DNA of 64,000 bases, from positions 176,275-240,274 of the forward strand of contig NZ_WHNP01000008.1 in NCBI RefSeq assembly GCF_009362735.1, given 5' to 3'. Under the pieces are notes generated by a model. That model had not been told where the DNA came from. It did no database searches and was given only the letters and a program-made list of their open reading frames with translations. The number at the start of each line of letters is the position of its first letter. Position 1 is the stretch's first letter. Both the position numbers and the translations under genes were made by a program. This DNA comes from Paraburkholderia franconis. Its GTDB lineage: Bacteria > Pseudomonadota > Gammaproteobacteria > Burkholderiales > Burkholderiaceae. Below, in pieces: positions 44,388 through 54,288 of the stretch.

Positions 44388-44508
44388 CATGGAGCCTCTT
44401 GAATCGGCGGCGCGCGACCCCATCTGAGCGCGCAACGCCCGTTTCGAGCGCCGCCGGCACGGGCATCGTCTGCTTCGAATCAACCAGCAACAGAAAGGGA
44501 AAACGACC

Positions 44509-46401
44509 ATGGCACAAGAAACCATGAGCTTCCAGGCAGAAGTGAAACAGCTTCTGCACCTGATGATTCACTCGCTGTACAGCAACAAGGAAATTTTCCT
44601 GCGCGAACTGATCTCGAACGCATCGGACGCGGCCGACAAGCTGCGCTTCGAAGCGATCGCGAACAACGCGCTGTATGAAAACGATCCGAACCTGCGCATC
44701 CGCGTGTCGTTCGACAAGGCGGCGCGCACCGTCAGCATCGACGACAACGGCATCGGCATGAGCCGCGACGAAACGATCTCGCACCTCGGCACGATCGCGC
44801 GCTCGGGCACGAAGGAATTCTTCGGCAAGCTGTCGGGCGACCAGCAGAAGGATGCGGCGCTGATTGGCCAGTTCGGCGTCGGCTTCTACTCGGGCTTCAT
44901 CGTTGCGGACAAGATCACAGTGGAGACGCGCCGCGCCGGCTTGCCGGCCTCGGAAGGCGTGCGCTGGGTGAGCTCGGGCGAGGGCGATTTTTCGGTCGAA
45001 GCGATCGAGCGCGCACAGCGCGGCACGACGATCACGCTGCATCTGCGCGCCGACGAAGACGAACTGCTGTCCGCGTGGAAGCTCAAGTCGATCATCCAGA
45101 AGTACTCGGATCACGTCGCGCTGCCCATCCTGATGCAGAAGGAAGAGTGGGACGCCGAGAAGAGCGAGATGGTCGCGAAGGACGAGGACGAGACCGTCAA
45201 CCAGGCGAGCGCGCTGTGGACGCGCGCGAAGAACGACATTTCCGACGAGCAGTACAAGCAGTTCTACCAGCACCTGTCGCACGATCACCAGGACCCGCTG
45301 ACGTGGACGCACAACCGCGTCGAAGGCCGCAGCGAGTACACGCAACTGCTGTACGTGCCGGCGCATGCGCCGTTCGATCTGTGGAACCGCGATCATCGCA
45401 GCGGCCTGAAGCTGTATGTGAAGCGCGTCTTCATCATGGAAGACGCCGAGCAATTGCTGCCCACGTATCTGCGTTTCGTGAAGGGCGTCGTCGATTCGAG
45501 CGATTTGCCGCTGAACGTGTCGCGTGAACTGCTGCAGGAAAGCCGTGACGTGAAGGCGATCCGCGAAGGCGTGACCAAGCGCGCGCTGTCGATGCTCGAA
45601 GAACTCGCGAATTCGGAAGAAGCCGCCGGCAAGGAGAAGTACGCGACGTTCTGGAATGAATTCGGCCAGGTGCTGAAGGAAGGCATCGGCGAAGACTTCT
45701 CAAACAAGGAGCGCATCGCGAAGCTCGCGCGTTTTGCGTCGACGCATAACGACTCGTCCGAGCAGAACGTGTCGCTGACGGATTACGTCGCGCGCATGAA
45801 GCCCGAACAGACGAAGATCTACTATGTGACGGCGGATACGTATCAGGCCGCGAAGAACAGCCCGCATCTCGAAGTGTTCCGCAAGAAGGGCGTCGAAGTG
45901 CTGTTGCTGACGGATCGCGTCGACGAATGGATGCTGTCGTTCCTCCAGGACTTCGACGGCAAGCCGCTGCAAAGCGTCGCGCGCGGCGACCTCGATCTCG
46001 GTCAGCTGAACGACGAAGAAAAGCAGGCGCAAGAGAAGGTCAGCGAAGAGTTGAAGCCGCTCGTCGAGCGCATGAAGGAGACGCTCAAGGACAAGGCGAA
46101 GGACGTGCGTCTGACGTTCCGTCTGACCGATTCGCCGTCGTGCCTCGTCGCCGACGAAGGCGAGATGAGCGGCTACCTGCAGCGCATGCTGAAAGCCGCG
46201 GGCCAGAATGCGCCGGCGATGCACCCGATTCTCGAAGTGAATCCGGAACATGCGCTCGTCAAGAACCTCAGCGCCGACAACGCGAACTTCGACGACTGGT
46301 GCCACCTGTTGTTCGATCAGGCGTTGCTGGCCGAAGGCGGTTCGCTCGAAGACCCGGCGAGCTTCGTGAAGCGCACGAATACGCTGTTGCTGGCGCGCTG
46401 A
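44509..46401 (+). CDS. htpG: Chaperone protein HtpG (Hsp90)
   Basis: A 630-residue Hsp90 homologue. The GHKL ATPase N domain shows [25 protein letters not shown], and [11 protein letters not shown]. The middle domain has [20 protein letters not shown] and [18 protein letters not shown], including the catalytic Arg. The C-terminal dimerisation domain ends without the eukaryotic MEEVD tail. It assists folding of client proteins under heat stress. AAAGGGAA precedes ATG 44509. Length matches E. coli HtpG (624). I see no clear heat-shock promoter in the 120 bp upstream. Confidence 0.97.
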   Translation: MAQETMSFQAEVKQLLHLMIHSLYSNKEIFLRELISNASDAADKLRFEAIANNALYENDPNLRIRVSFDKAARTVSIDDNGIGMSRDETISHLGTIARSGTKEFFGKLSGDQQKDAALIGQFGVGFYSGFIVADKITVETRRAGLPASEGVRWVSSGEGDFSVEAIERAQRGTTITLHLRADEDELLSAWKLKSIIQKYSDHVALPILMQKEEWDAEKSEMVAKDEDETVNQASALWTRAKNDISDEQYKQFYQHLSHDHQDPLTWTHNRVEGRSEYTQLLYVPAHAPFDLWNRDHRSGLKLYVKRVFIMEDAEQLLPTYLRFVKGVVDSSDLPLNVSRELLQESRDVKAIREGVTKRALSMLEELANSEEAAGKEKYATFWNEFGQVLKEGIGEDFSNKERIAKLARFASTHNDSSEQNVSLTDYVARMKPEQTKIYYVTADTYQAAKNSPHLEVFRKKGVEVLLLTDRVDEWMLSFLQDFDGKPLQSVARGDLDLGQLNDEEKQAQEKVSEELKPLVERMKETLKDKAKDVRLTFRLTDSPSCLVADEGEMSGYLQRMLKAAGQNAPAMHPILEVNPEHALVKNLSADNANFDDWCHLLFDQALLAEGGSLEDPASFVKRTNTLLLAR

Positions 46402-46433
46402 TGCGCGTTGCCCGATAAAGGGGTGAAGAGAGG

Positions 46434-46463
46434 AAATGCGCTGCTTTGGCAGCGCATTTTTTT
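46434..46463 (+). terminator. Intrinsic terminator of htpG
   Basis: Stem AATGCGCTGC/GCAGCGCATT (46435-46444 and 46449-46458), TTTG loop, with a T7 run from 46457. A strong structure. Confidence 0.9.
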
Positions 46464-46490
46464 GTGCAGCGTTCGTGCGGCGATGTGCGG

Positions 46491-46757
46491 TTAGCGCTGT
46501 GGCGACGCGCCATTCAGCTTGCGCACCTGAGCAAGCACCGACCCCGCGAGTTCCTTCGCTTCGGCGCATGCATGCGCGTCGCTGAGCACATGCGCGGCGA
46601 TCTTGCCGATGGCCGCGCCCGTGTGCTTCGTCGTGTGATGCTGCGCGAGCGCGGAGGCGGCGAGTTCCTTCTCGATCTTCGATGCGGCGGAGTGCTTGAG
46701 CACGATCGCGGCGAGATGCGCGACGCGGTCCGACGTGGCTTTGTCCTGAGCGGTCAA
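46491..46757 (-). CDS. Small Ala/His-rich hypothetical protein (TTG start)
   Basis: An 88-residue soluble, helix-rich protein (MTAQDKATSDRVAHLAAIVL...). Regular hydrophobic heptads (IEKELAASALAQHHTTKHTG, AAHVLSDAHACAEAKELAGS) suggest a helical bundle. The only reasonable start is TTG 46757 with GGGAG 6 nt upstream, which argues for a real, weakly translated gene. It converges on htpG across the terminator. No family recognised. Confidence 0.55.
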   Translation of the reverse strand: MTAQDKATSDRVAHLAAIVLKHSAASKIEKELAASALAQHHTTKHTGAAIGKIAAHVLSDAHACAEAKELAGSVLAQVRKLNGASPQR

Positions 46758-46943
46758 TTGAAGCTCCCTGGGTTGTGGATAAAAGGCCGTGCATGAGAGC
46801 GCGGCGCTCGCCGGTTATCTTCATCGTTTGGCGGGCGCTTTGAACGGCGAACGGTCCGAACCGCGTACCGGAACGGTCGGTGAATTCATGCGGACATGGC
46901 GTCTCGAAGGCCTGCTTTTTCTGGCGACCCTATAATGCCGCCC

Positions 46944-47642
46944 ATGTCTATTCGTTTCGATGCTGCCGACGCCCATTGGCGCGTCGCGCCCCTTCCAGGT
47001 TTTTCGACCGATCAAAAAGACTGGCTCACGCGTGGCGGTTCGCTGACCGCTCATCTGCGCACGCTCGGCGCGGTGGCTGTGCGCGTGACACGCGAAGCAG
47101 TCGATCTGCCCTATGAAGACGAGTACGCCGCGCTCGGCATCGCGTCGCGCACGCCCGTGTGGGTGCGTGAAGTGGCGTTGTCGGTGGACGGCACGCCGTT
47201 TGTCGCCGCGCATAGCATCGTGCCGCTCACGCCGAGCACGGGCGTCTGGCAGGCGATGCGGCGTCTGCGCACGCGGCCGCTCGCGGAGCTGTTGTATAGC
47301 GACAGCAGCGTGTCGCGTTCGTCGCTGGCGAGCCGGCGCGTGACGGCGCGGCATCCGCTGTATCGGCTCGCGTCGAAAGAAACGGGCGACGTGCGCGTGC
47401 ATGCGCTCGTCGCGCGGCGCTCGGTGTTCGAGCGCTATGGCGAGCCGCTGATGGTCACCGAATGCATGCTGCCCGCGCTGTGGGCAAAGCTCGCGATGCG
47501 CGGCGACCGGCGCGCGCTCGGGCAGATCGCACAGCCCGTGCCGCGCGATCACGGCCAGGCGCTCGATCACACGGCGTCGCGCGCCGACGTTAACGCAAAA
47601 CGCGTCGACAGGCGCATCGACAAGCGCGAGGAGGCCCGCTGA
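46944..47642 (+). CDS. ubiC: Chorismate lyase
   Basis: A 232-residue protein converting chorismate to 4-hydroxybenzoate and pyruvate, the first committed step of ubiquinone synthesis. Visible family features: the start [27 protein letters not shown], the active-site Arg and Glu regions ([24 protein letters not shown]), and a long loop over the pocket. It is longer than E. coli UbiC (165) owing to a C-terminal basic tail. ATG 46944 or 46935 could be the start; a perfect TATAAT at 46931-46936 overlaps the latter, so the message may be almost leaderless. The stop overlaps the next start (TGATG). Confidence 0.85.
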   Translation: MSIRFDAADAHWRVAPLPGFSTDQKDWLTRGGSLTAHLRTLGAVAVRVTREAVDLPYEDEYAALGIASRTPVWVREVALSVDGTPFVAAHSIVPLTPSTGVWQAMRRLRTRPLAELLYSDSSVSRSSLASRRVTARHPLYRLASKETGDVRVHALVARRSVFERYGEPLMVTECMLPALWAKLAMRGDRRALGQIAQPVPRDHGQALDHTASRADVNAKRVDRRIDKREEAR

Positions 47643-48115
47643 TGCTGCGCGGCTTTCCTCCCGTCGTCGCCGAGAGCACGCATACGCTGATACTCGGCAG
47701 CTTTCCGGGCGAGGCGTCGCTCGCGGCGACGCAGTATTACGCGCATCCGCGCAATCAGTTCTGGCGCTTGCTCGGCGCAGTGATCGGCGAACCGCTGGCC
47801 GAACTCGATTACCCCACGCGTCTCGAGCACGTGTTGAAGCATGGCGTCGGCGTGTGGGACGTGCTTGCCGCGTGCACGCGCGAGGGCAGTCTCGACGTGG
47901 CGATCCGCAACGCGACGCCCAACGATTTCGCATCGCTGCGCGAGTACGCGCCGAAGCTCGCGAAGGTCTGCTTCAATGGCAAGACGGCGGGCCGCTTTGC
48001 GACCGTGATCGCCGCAGCCGGCTACGAAACTCTCGTGCTGCCGTCGTCGAGTCCCGCGAATGCTATGCTCTCGTTCGACCAAAAATTGCGCCTGTGGCGC
48101 GACATCCTTACATGA
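47642..48115 (+). CDS. Hypoxanthine-DNA glycosylase (UDG superfamily, family 6 type)
   Basis: A 157-residue DNA repair glycosylase of the Mug/TDG-related fold. Motifs: LILGSFPGEASLAATQYYAHPRNQFW near the N-terminus, and LVLPSSSPANAMLSF at the C-terminus, which corresponds to the DNA minor-groove loop. Family 6 enzymes remove deaminated adenine (hypoxanthine). The gene overlaps ubiC by 1 nt and the following methyltransferase gene by 4 nt (ATGA), so the three are co-translated. The link between quinone synthesis and DNA repair is probably organisational, not functional. Confidence 0.88.
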   Translation: MLRGFPPVVAESTHTLILGSFPGEASLAATQYYAHPRNQFWRLLGAVIGEPLAELDYPTRLEHVLKHGVGVWDVLAACTREGSLDVAIRNATPNDFASLREYAPKLAKVCFNGKTAGRFATVIAAAGYETLVLPSSSPANAMLSFDQKLRLWRDILT

Positions 48116-49029
48116 CGAAACTGATCAAGCGCGCTTCGGCCGAGGCGCGTGCTTTCCGCAACAAAGAGTCCGCAGTCTCGAAGCAAAGAATCTCGCGCGC
48201 GAAAACGCGTGCCGCGCGTGACGAAGACGACTTCGCCGGCGTCGCAAAGGCCTCGATGATCGAAGCGCCGCGCAAGCCGCGCTTTGCGCCCGTCACGTTC
48301 TCGGAAGAGGGCGGCGTGCGCTATCTGCACTTCGGCACGGAATGGGTGCAGGGCGCGATGCGTCTGTCGAAGCCCGATCACATCGAACTCGAATACGCGC
48401 AGCAGATGATGGCCTGGCTGCTGTTCCTCGAAACGCCGAAGCGCATCGTGCAGCTCGGACTCGGCACCGGCTCGCTGACGAAGTTCGCGCACCGCTACCT
48501 GAAGCGCGCGCAGGTCGAAGCCGTCGAGCTGAATCCCGCTGTCGTGATCGCGGCGCGCACGATGTTCGGCCTGCCCGCCGACGACGCGCGTCTCAGCGTG
48601 CGCGAGACGGACGCATGGGAGTTCGTCAACGACCGCGCGAACCACGGCACGGTCGGCGCATTGCAAATCGATCTGTACGATGCGACGGCGCGCGGCCCGG
48701 TGCTCGACAGCGTCGCGTTCTATCGCGCCGCACGTGCATGCCTTGCGCAAGCGGGTGTGGCCACCGTCAACCTGTTCGGCGATCATCCGAGCTTCGTGCG
48801 CAACATGAAGCGGCTGAACGAAGCCTTCGACGGACGCGTCGTCGCGTTGCCGGAAGTGCACGACGGCAACCGCATCGCGATCGCGTTCTCGGGGCCCGCC
48901 ATCGACGTGCCGTTCACGCAGTTGCAGGCGCGCGCGAAGCTGCTCGAAGCGCAGCTCGCGTTGCCGGCGCGCAAGTGGGTCAAGGGCTTGCAGGAATCGA
49001 CGGGGCAGAACGGCACGTTCGCGGTCTGA
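48112..49029 (+). CDS. Spermidine-synthase-like methyltransferase-fold protein
   Basis: A 305-residue soluble protein. Residues 1-70 are basic and probably disordered (MTKLIKRASAEARAFRNKES). A Rossmann fold follows with the SAM-type nucleotide motif VQLGLGTGSLTKF (about 120), the acidic ribose contact VEAVELNPAV, and a later LQIDLYDA strand. This is the spermidine synthase-like family; the aminopropyl-transfer Asp pair is not clearly conserved, so the enzyme may be a methyltransferase or non-catalytic. ATG 48112 overlaps the glycosylase stop (ATGA). Confidence 0.82.
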   Translation: MTKLIKRASAEARAFRNKESAVSKQRISRAKTRAARDEDDFAGVAKASMIEAPRKPRFAPVTFSEEGGVRYLHFGTEWVQGAMRLSKPDHIELEYAQQMMAWLLFLETPKRIVQLGLGTGSLTKFAHRYLKRAQVEAVELNPAVVIAARTMFGLPADDARLSVRETDAWEFVNDRANHGTVGALQIDLYDATARGPVLDSVAFYRAARACLAQAGVATVNLFGDHPSFVRNMKRLNEAFDGRVVALPEVHDGNRIAIAFSGPAIDVPFTQLQARAKLLEAQLALPARKWVKGLQESTGQNGTFAV

Positions 49030-49465
49030 CGCGCGTCGGCGTTCGAACGCTAAAAGAAACGCGACAGGCGTCGCAACCAGCGACGCCATCAGTAACCACA
49101 CGGGCCCCGCGCTGGTGCAACGCCAGCGCGCAATCGCCGTGCCATCGACACTGCACGGCGGAATCAAAGCGGCTTCAATGCGGCTGCAAGTGCGGCTTTG
49201 GCTCAAACACACTCGAATCGACAGGGCATAGCACAGCCCGTCCAATCAAGCGGCAGAAGTATCCGCTTTGGTCTCCTTTCCCACACTCCCCGACGATTCT
49301 CCTATTGACAACACCGTTGCGTTTAGGGTCAGCCCTGCTTGACCGGTCGTTCGCCACTCCGATACTCTTTCGATGCTTTCGGGGAGCCTGAGCTGTTATC
49401 CGCAGCCGGGTCCATCTGCCCGCCAAACTCGGGCCACAATTCAATAAAAGGAAAGAGGAGACGTC
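49030..49465. other. Intergenic region upstream of the DUF3311/mctP operon
   Basis: About 435 bp, no credible gene. A TTGACA hexamer lies at 49305-49310, but the -10 region 17 nt on (GTCAGC) is poor, so promoter assignment is weak. GGAGA before ATG 49466 is clear. Confidence 0.4.
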
Positions 49466-49693
49466 ATGGCTCACGACGCCGCCGCCAACAAGGCCAGCAA
49501 GCACTGGCTCTGGCTGTTGCTGCTGCCCTGGATCGCGATGATCTGGGTGCCGTCATACAACAAGGTCGAACCGCAACTGTTCGACTTCCCGTTCTTCTAC
49601 TGGTATCAGCTCCTGTGGGTGCTGATCAGCGCCGTGATCACCGCGCTGGTGTACTTCAAGACGAAGACCCGCTCGAAGGGAGGCGCACGATGA
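49466..49693 (+). CDS. DUF3311 small membrane protein
   Basis: A 75-residue protein with two transmembrane helices (WLWLLLLPWIAMIWVPSY and FYWYQLLWVLISAVITALVYF) separated by a short loop, then a basic tail. Such proteins are regularly encoded just upstream of sodium:solute symporters and may be small subunits. Its TGA overlaps the symporter ATG (ATGA), indicating translational coupling. GGAGA precedes ATG 49466. Confidence 0.9.
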   Translation: MAHDAAANKASKHWLWLLLLPWIAMIWVPSYNKVEPQLFDFPFFYWYQLLWVLISAVITALVYFKTKTRSKGGAR

Positions 49694-51243
49694 ATGCAAT
49701 CGCAACCTTCGTCTTCGTTCTGTTCTTCATCGGCGTCACGATTCTCGGCTTCGTCGCGGCCCACTGGCGGCGCGGCGACCTCGCGCACCTGGAAGAGTGG
49801 GGCCTCGGCGGCCGGCGCTTCGGCACGGTCGTCACGTGGTTCCTGCTGGGCGGCGACCTGTACACCGCGTACACGTTCATTGCCGTGCCGGCGCTCGTGT
49901 TCGGCGCGGGCGCGACGGGTTTTTTCGCGCTTCCTTATACGATCCTGATCTATCCGTTTGCGTTCGTCGTGTTCCCGAAGCTGTGGAGCATTGCGAAGCG
50001 TCATGGCTATGTCACGTCCGCCGACTTCGTCAACGCACGCTACGGCAGCCGCATGCTGGCGCTCGTCGTCGCCGTGACGGGCATCGTCGCGACGATGCCG
50101 TACATCGCGCTGCAACTGGTCGGCATCGAAGTGGTGATCGGCGCACTCGGCTTCGATACGACGGGCTTCGTCGGCGATCTGCCGCTGATCATCGCGTTCG
50201 CGATCCTCGCGGCCTACACGTACACGTCGGGTCTGCGCGCGCCGGCAATGATCGCCGTCGTCAAGGACGTGCTGATCTACATCACGATCGGCGCCGCGAT
50301 CATCGTGATTCCGCCGCAACTCGGCGGCTTCGGCCACATCTTCAGCGCGGTGCCGCCCGCCAAGCTGCTGCTGAAGGCGCCGGACGTGGCGAGCCTGAAC
50401 GGCTATAGCGCATACGCGACACTGGCAGTGGGATCGGCGCTCGCGCTCTTCCTGTATCCGCACTCGGTGACGGCGATTCTGTCGTCGTCGTCGGGCAATA
50501 CGATCCGTCGCAACATGGCGATGCTGCCGGCGTACTCGCTCGTGCTCGGCCTGCTCGCGCTGCTCGGCTTCATGGCGCTCGCGGCGGGCGTGAAGGACAT
50601 GCCGGAGTTCGCGCCGTACTTCAAGGCCTTCGGCCCGAACTTCGCGGTGCCGGCGCTGTTCCTGCACTTCTTCCCGTCGTGGTTCGTCGGCGTCGCGTTC
50701 GCGGCGATCGGCATCGGCGCGCTGGTGCCTGCCGCGATCATGTCGATTGCAGCGGCGAACCTGTACACGCGCAACATCCACAAGGAGTTCGTCAACCGCA
50801 ACATGACGCACGAGCAGGAAACGAACATCGCGAAGCTCGTCTCGCTGATCGTGAAGGTGGGCGCTGTCGCGTTCATTCTCGGCTTGCCGCTCACGTACGC
50901 GATCCAGTTGCAGCTGCTCGGCGGCATCTGGATCATCCAGACGCTGCCCGCGATCGTGCTCGGCCTCTATACGCGTGTGCTCGACTATCGCGGTCTGCTG
51001 CTCGGCTGGGCGGCGGGCATTGCCGTCGGCACGTGGATGGCGATCTCGCTGAAGCTCGCGGGCTCGATCTATACGATCCACATCGGCGGTATGGCGATTC
51101 CGGGTTATGCGGCTGTCTGGTCGCTGATCGTCAACCTCGTGGTGTCGATCGTCGTCAGCTTCGCCGTGCGCGCAGCGGGCATGAAACACGCGGAAGACCG
51201 CACGAGTCCGGAAGACTATCTGGACCACCCGGTCGAAAGCTGA
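49690..51243 (+). CDS. Sodium:solute symporter family protein (MctP-type monocarboxylate transporter)
   Basis: A 517-residue inner-membrane protein with about 13 helices of the LeuT/SSS fold. The core signatures are GTVVTWFLLGGDLYTAYTF in TM1 and SADFVNARYGSRMLALVVAV in the TM3 area. The intracellular loop GNTIRRNMAMLPAYS is also present. The closest named family is rhizobial MctP, which takes up lactate, pyruvate and other monocarboxylates. ATG 49690 overlaps the DUF3311 gene by 4 nt. The terminator at 51274-51302 closes the pair. Confidence 0.9.
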   Translation: MNAIATFVFVLFFIGVTILGFVAAHWRRGDLAHLEEWGLGGRRFGTVVTWFLLGGDLYTAYTFIAVPALVFGAGATGFFALPYTILIYPFAFVVFPKLWSIAKRHGYVTSADFVNARYGSRMLALVVAVTGIVATMPYIALQLVGIEVVIGALGFDTTGFVGDLPLIIAFAILAAYTYTSGLRAPAMIAVVKDVLIYITIGAAIIVIPPQLGGFGHIFSAVPPAKLLLKAPDVASLNGYSAYATLAVGSALALFLYPHSVTAILSSSSGNTIRRNMAMLPAYSLVLGLLALLGFMALAAGVKDMPEFAPYFKAFGPNFAVPALFLHFFPSWFVGVAFAAIGIGALVPAAIMSIAAANLYTRNIHKEFVNRNMTHEQETNIAKLVSLIVKVGAVAFILGLPLTYAIQLQLLGGIWIIQTLPAIVLGLYTRVLDYRGLLLGWAAGIAVGTWMAISLKLAGSIYTIHIGGMAIPGYAAVWSLIVNLVVSIVVSFAVRAAGMKHAEDRTSPEDYLDHPVES

Positions 51244-51273
51244 TCGCGCCGTTTGCGCGGTCTGAATCACACG

Positions 51274-51302
51274 AAGCCCGCAGCCGATGCTGCGGGCTTT
51301 TT
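51274..51302 (+). terminator. Intrinsic terminator of the symporter operon
   Basis: Perfect 11-bp stem AAGCCCGCAGC/GCTGCGGGCTT (51274-51284 and 51289-51299) with CGAT loop and T5. Confidence 0.9.
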
Positions 51303-51393
51303 CATTGGCGTGGCGCGGTCTGACGGTCTCCTGCCGATGCCGCTCACATCGTTTATGCTCGTCTGGTGGTTTCGACCCAACGAGAGATGACCG

Positions 51394-52623
51394 ATGGCAT
51401 TCGCAGACCCGCATTCGAATCCGTCACGCAAGCGCAACGGCACGCCGCCCGTCTCGAGCGATGCCGTCACCGCGCGCCTTGCGCCGCGCCGCGCGCGCAT
51501 CGGACGGATCGCGAGCGCGATCACGTCACCGTACTATCGCTACCGGCACGCGAAGTTCTTCCATAGTCTGCGCGTCGGTCTCGCGATGCTCGTGTCGATT
51601 CTCGCGACGACGGGCATCGACATTCCGCATGGCATCTGGTCGTCGGTGACGCTGCTGGTGGTGATCGGCGGGCTGCAGCATCACGGCAATATCCGCAAGA
51701 AGGCGGCGGAGCGCGCGGCGGGCACGCTGCTCGGCGCGGCGCTCGGGCTTGCGCTGATCCTGCAGCAGAACCTGTTCGACTCGCTGCCGCTCACGTATGT
51801 GCTGATGTCGGTGATTGCCGCAGTCTGCGCGTGGTTCGCGATCGGCACGGCCGGTTACGTCGCGCTGCTGACGGCGATCACGATGTGCATCGTCGCGGGC
51901 CACGGCGACAACATGATCGATACGGGCCTGTGGCGCACGCTGAACGTGCTGATCGGCATCGTGATCGCGCTCGCGTTTTCGTTCGCGCTGCCGCTGCACG
52001 CAACGTATTCGTGGCGCTATCTGCTCGCCGACAACCTGCGCGAGTGCGCGCGCCTCTACACGCGGATGATGACGTGCGTGCCCATCGGCGGCGACGAGCA
52101 GGTGGCCGCGTTCATCCGCATGGGCAAGCGGCTCGTGCAGTTGCGCTCGCTGATGCCGTCGGTGGCGAAGGAAATCGACTTGCCCATCGCGCGGCTCGAC
52201 GACATCCAGCGTCTGCATCGCTCGATGCTGAGCGCGCTGGAAATGCTGTCGACGGGCACGCTCGCGCACGCGGAAATACGCGAAGCGTTTGCGCGCGAGT
52301 GCGGCGAGGAGACGAACGCGGTGCGCATGACGCTGCTTGCGAGCGCGCGCGCGTTGCGCTTCGCGGGCGCGACGCAGTTCGGGATGCCGGAGGAGGTTTC
52401 AGCGGAGACGCTCGCTTGCCCGCCTGCTGACGAGACGGCACAAAGCGCAGAAAATCTGACAGGCGCGCAGGCTTCGCACAAAGAAATGGCCCCTGAATTG
52501 CAGGGGCCATATTGGCTTGCGCAGCGCTTCGCGGAACAGGTCGAGCGCATGCGCGCGTTGCTGGCTGCTGCCGAGCCGAACTGGAACATCGAAGGCGGAG
52601 ATCGCGAGCACGCCGCGCGCTGA
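51394..52623 (+). CDS. FUSC-family membrane protein
   Basis: A 409-residue protein with an N-terminal six-helix membrane half (about 50-200; HSLRVGLAMLVSILATTGID, GTLLGAALGLALIL, LTYVLMSVIAAVCAWFAIG) and a cytoplasmic helical half (about 210-400; LADNLRECARLYTRMMT, VERMRALLAAAEPNW). This is the fusaric-acid/aromatic-acid exporter-like fold, one FUSC repeat of the YccS/AaeB type. The first 40 residues are basic and disordered. It is not next to a membrane fusion protein, so if it exports, partners lie elsewhere. Substrate unknown. Confidence 0.85.
   Translation: MAFADPHSNPSRKRNGTPPVSSDAVTARLAPRRARIGRIASAITSPYYRYRHAKFFHSLRVGLAMLVSILATTGIDIPHGIWSSVTLLVVIGGLQHHGNIRKKAAERAAGTLLGAALGLALILQQNLFDSLPLTYVLMSVIAAVCAWFAIGTAGYVALLTAITMCIVAGHGDNMIDTGLWRTLNVLIGIVIALAFSFALPLHATYSWRYLLADNLRECARLYTRMMTCVPIGGDEQVAAFIRMGKRLVQLRSLMPSVAKEIDLPIARLDDIQRLHRSMLSALEMLSTGTLAHAEIREAFARECGEETNAVRMTLLASARALRFAGATQFGMPEEVSAETLACPPADETAQSAENLTGAQASHKEMAPELQGPYWLAQRFAEQVERMRALLAAAEPNWNIEGGDREHAAR
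52486..52510 (+). other. Perfect hairpin inside the FUSC coding region
   Basis: ATGGCCCCTG (52486-52495), 5-nt loop, and its exact complement (52501-52510). It lies 113 nt before the stop codon of the FUSC gene and looks like a terminator stem without a T-tract. It encodes MAPELQGPY. Confidence 0.6.
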
Positions 52624-52656
52624 TTCGCTTACCGGCTCGATATTTTGGGGTTGGTA

Positions 52657-53091
52657 TCAGCTTGGGTGCTTGTCGCCTTCGTGCGGGTTCGTGACCATCC
52701 ACATCACGCCGAACTTGTCGATGGCCATCCCGAAGCCGCTGCTCCAGAACGTCGCCTGCCACGGCATCACGACGTTGCCGCCTTCCGAAATCGCCTTGAA
52801 CGTCTTTTCGCCCTGCGACGGGTCGTCGACGGTGATCGACAGGCTGTAGCCCGAGTGCGTGACGGGCGTTCCGTCGCAATTGCCATCCGACGCCATTAGT
52901 TCCGTCGAACCGATCTTGATCGTCGAATGCATGATTTTTTCTTCCGTGCCGGGGCGGATCGGCTGCTCGGGGCTCGGCGGCGCATCTTTGAAGCGCATCT
53001 GGAACAGCACCTGCGCGCCGAGCTTCTCACCGTAGAACTTCAGCGCTTCTTCACAGCGGCCATTGAAAAACAGATAGGGTTGGACTTGCAT
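52657..53091 (-). CDS. PhnB-like VOC superfamily protein
   Basis: A 144-residue dimer-forming VOC protein. MQVQPYLFFNGRCEEALKFY is a canonical PhnB-type start, followed by FKDAPPSPEQPIRPGTEEKIMHSTIKIGSTELMASD and WQATFWSSGFGMAIDKFGVMWMVT. ATG 53091 has GGAG 7 nt upstream; a GTG 12 nt further up is less likely. PhnB-type proteins are often annotated as demethylubiquinone methyltransferase-like, but their function is unknown. The gene stands alone, convergent with the FUSC gene. Confidence 0.88.
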   Translation of the reverse strand: MQVQPYLFFNGRCEEALKFYGEKLGAQVLFQMRFKDAPPSPEQPIRPGTEEKIMHSTIKIGSTELMASDGNCDGTPVTHSGYSLSITVDDPSQGEKTFKAISEGGNVVMPWQATFWSSGFGMAIDKFGVMWMVTNPHEGDKHPS

Positions 53092-53265
53092 CGATGTCTC
53101 CACTCAATTGACATGTCGTTCCATGCGAACGCGCAGCGACGCATTCGTGTCAACGATTGTAGTCGTCGCGGGAGCGTCGAATGTGAAACTGTGTTGACCG
53201 AAGCAACGCGCGCAGCGGGCTGACAGTATGCGATGAACTCGCAAGAAAGCTGGCGCAAAAAGCGC

Positions 53266-53303
53266 ATAAAAAAGCGCGCGCAGCCTTGCGGGCTGCGCGC
53301 GCT
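53266..53303 (-). terminator. Intrinsic terminator of tal
   Basis: A 13-bp GC-rich stem (53273-53285 and 53291-53303, AGCGCGCGCAGCC and its complement) with a 5-nt loop. It runs on the minus strand into TTTTTTATG. Confidence 0.85.
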
Positions 53304-53334
53304 ATTGTTGCGCAGTGAAAAGATGCGACGCGGA

Positions 53335-54288
53335 TCAGCGCAGCGCGTCGATCACCTTTTCGAGCTTGATCGCGTCCGCTGCGAACACGCGGATGCCTTC
53401 CGAGAGCTTTTCGGTCGCCATCGCGTCTTCGTTGACGAGGAAGCGGAACGACGGCTCATCCGTCGGCACGCGCGCGATCTCGGCGTTCTTGCTGGCTTCC
53501 GGCGACAGCTTGCGCTCGATCTTGTCGGTGCTGTCGTGCAGCTTTTGCAGCAGATCGGGGCTGATCGTCAGCAGATCGCAGCCCGCCAGTTCGGTGATCT
53601 GGCTCGTCGTGCGGAAGCTCGCGCCCATCACTTCCGTTGGGTAGCCGAACTTCTTGTAGTACGCATAGATGCGGCGCACCGACTGCACGCCCGGATCGTT
53701 TGCGCCGCCGTCGCGCGCCTCGTCCCAGTTGCTGCCGGCGCTCTTCTTGTACCAGTCGTAGATGCGGCCGACGAACGGCGAGATCAGCTGCGCGCCCGCT
53801 TCCGCGCACGCGACCGCTTGCGGCAGCGAGAAGAGCAGCGTCATGTTGCACTTGACGCCTTCCTTCTGCAGCACCTCGGCCGCGCGGATGCCTTCCCACG
53901 TCGACGCGAGCTTGATCAGCACGCGCTCGCGGCCGATGCCTCGCGCTTCGTACATCTTGATGAGCTCATGCGCCTTGTCGATCGACGCTTTCGTGTCGAA
54001 CGACAGGCGTGCGTCGACTTCCGTCGACACGCGGCCCGGGACGATCTTCAGGATTTCGGTGCCGAAGGCGATCAACAGGTGGTCGATGATTGCGCTGACG
54101 GGCTTCGACGCGTGGTCGCGTACCGTCTTTTCGAGCAGCGGCTTGTATTCGTCCTTCTGCACGGCCTTCAGGACCAGCGACGGGTTCGTCGTCGCGTCCT
54201 GCGGCTTGTATTGCGCGAGTTGCTGGAAGTCGCCGGTATCCGCGACGACCTTGGTGTATTGCTTGAGTTGATCGAGTGCAGTAGTCAT
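53335..54288 (-). CDS. tal: Transaldolase
   Basis: A 317-residue TIM-barrel enzyme of the non-oxidative pentose phosphate pathway, exchanging a three-carbon unit between sugar phosphates. The Schiff-base Lys126 lies in [11 protein letters not shown]. Other family blocks: [52 protein letters not shown]. Length matches TalA/TalB (316-317). It is monocistronic, closed by the terminator at 53266-53303. Confidence 0.97.
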   Translation of the reverse strand: MTTALDQLKQYTKVVADTGDFQQLAQYKPQDATTNPSLVLKAVQKDEYKPLLEKTVRDHASKPVSAIIDHLLIAFGTEILKIVPGRVSTEVDARLSFDTKASIDKAHELIKMYEARGIGRERVLIKLASTWEGIRAAEVLQKEGVKCNMTLLFSLPQAVACAEAGAQLISPFVGRIYDWYKKSAGSNWDEARDGGANDPGVQSVRRIYAYYKKFGYPTEVMGASFRTTSQITELAGCDLLTISPDLLQKLHDSTDKIERKLSPEASKNAEIARVPTDEPSFRFLVNEDAMATEKLSEGIRVFAADAIKLEKVIDALR

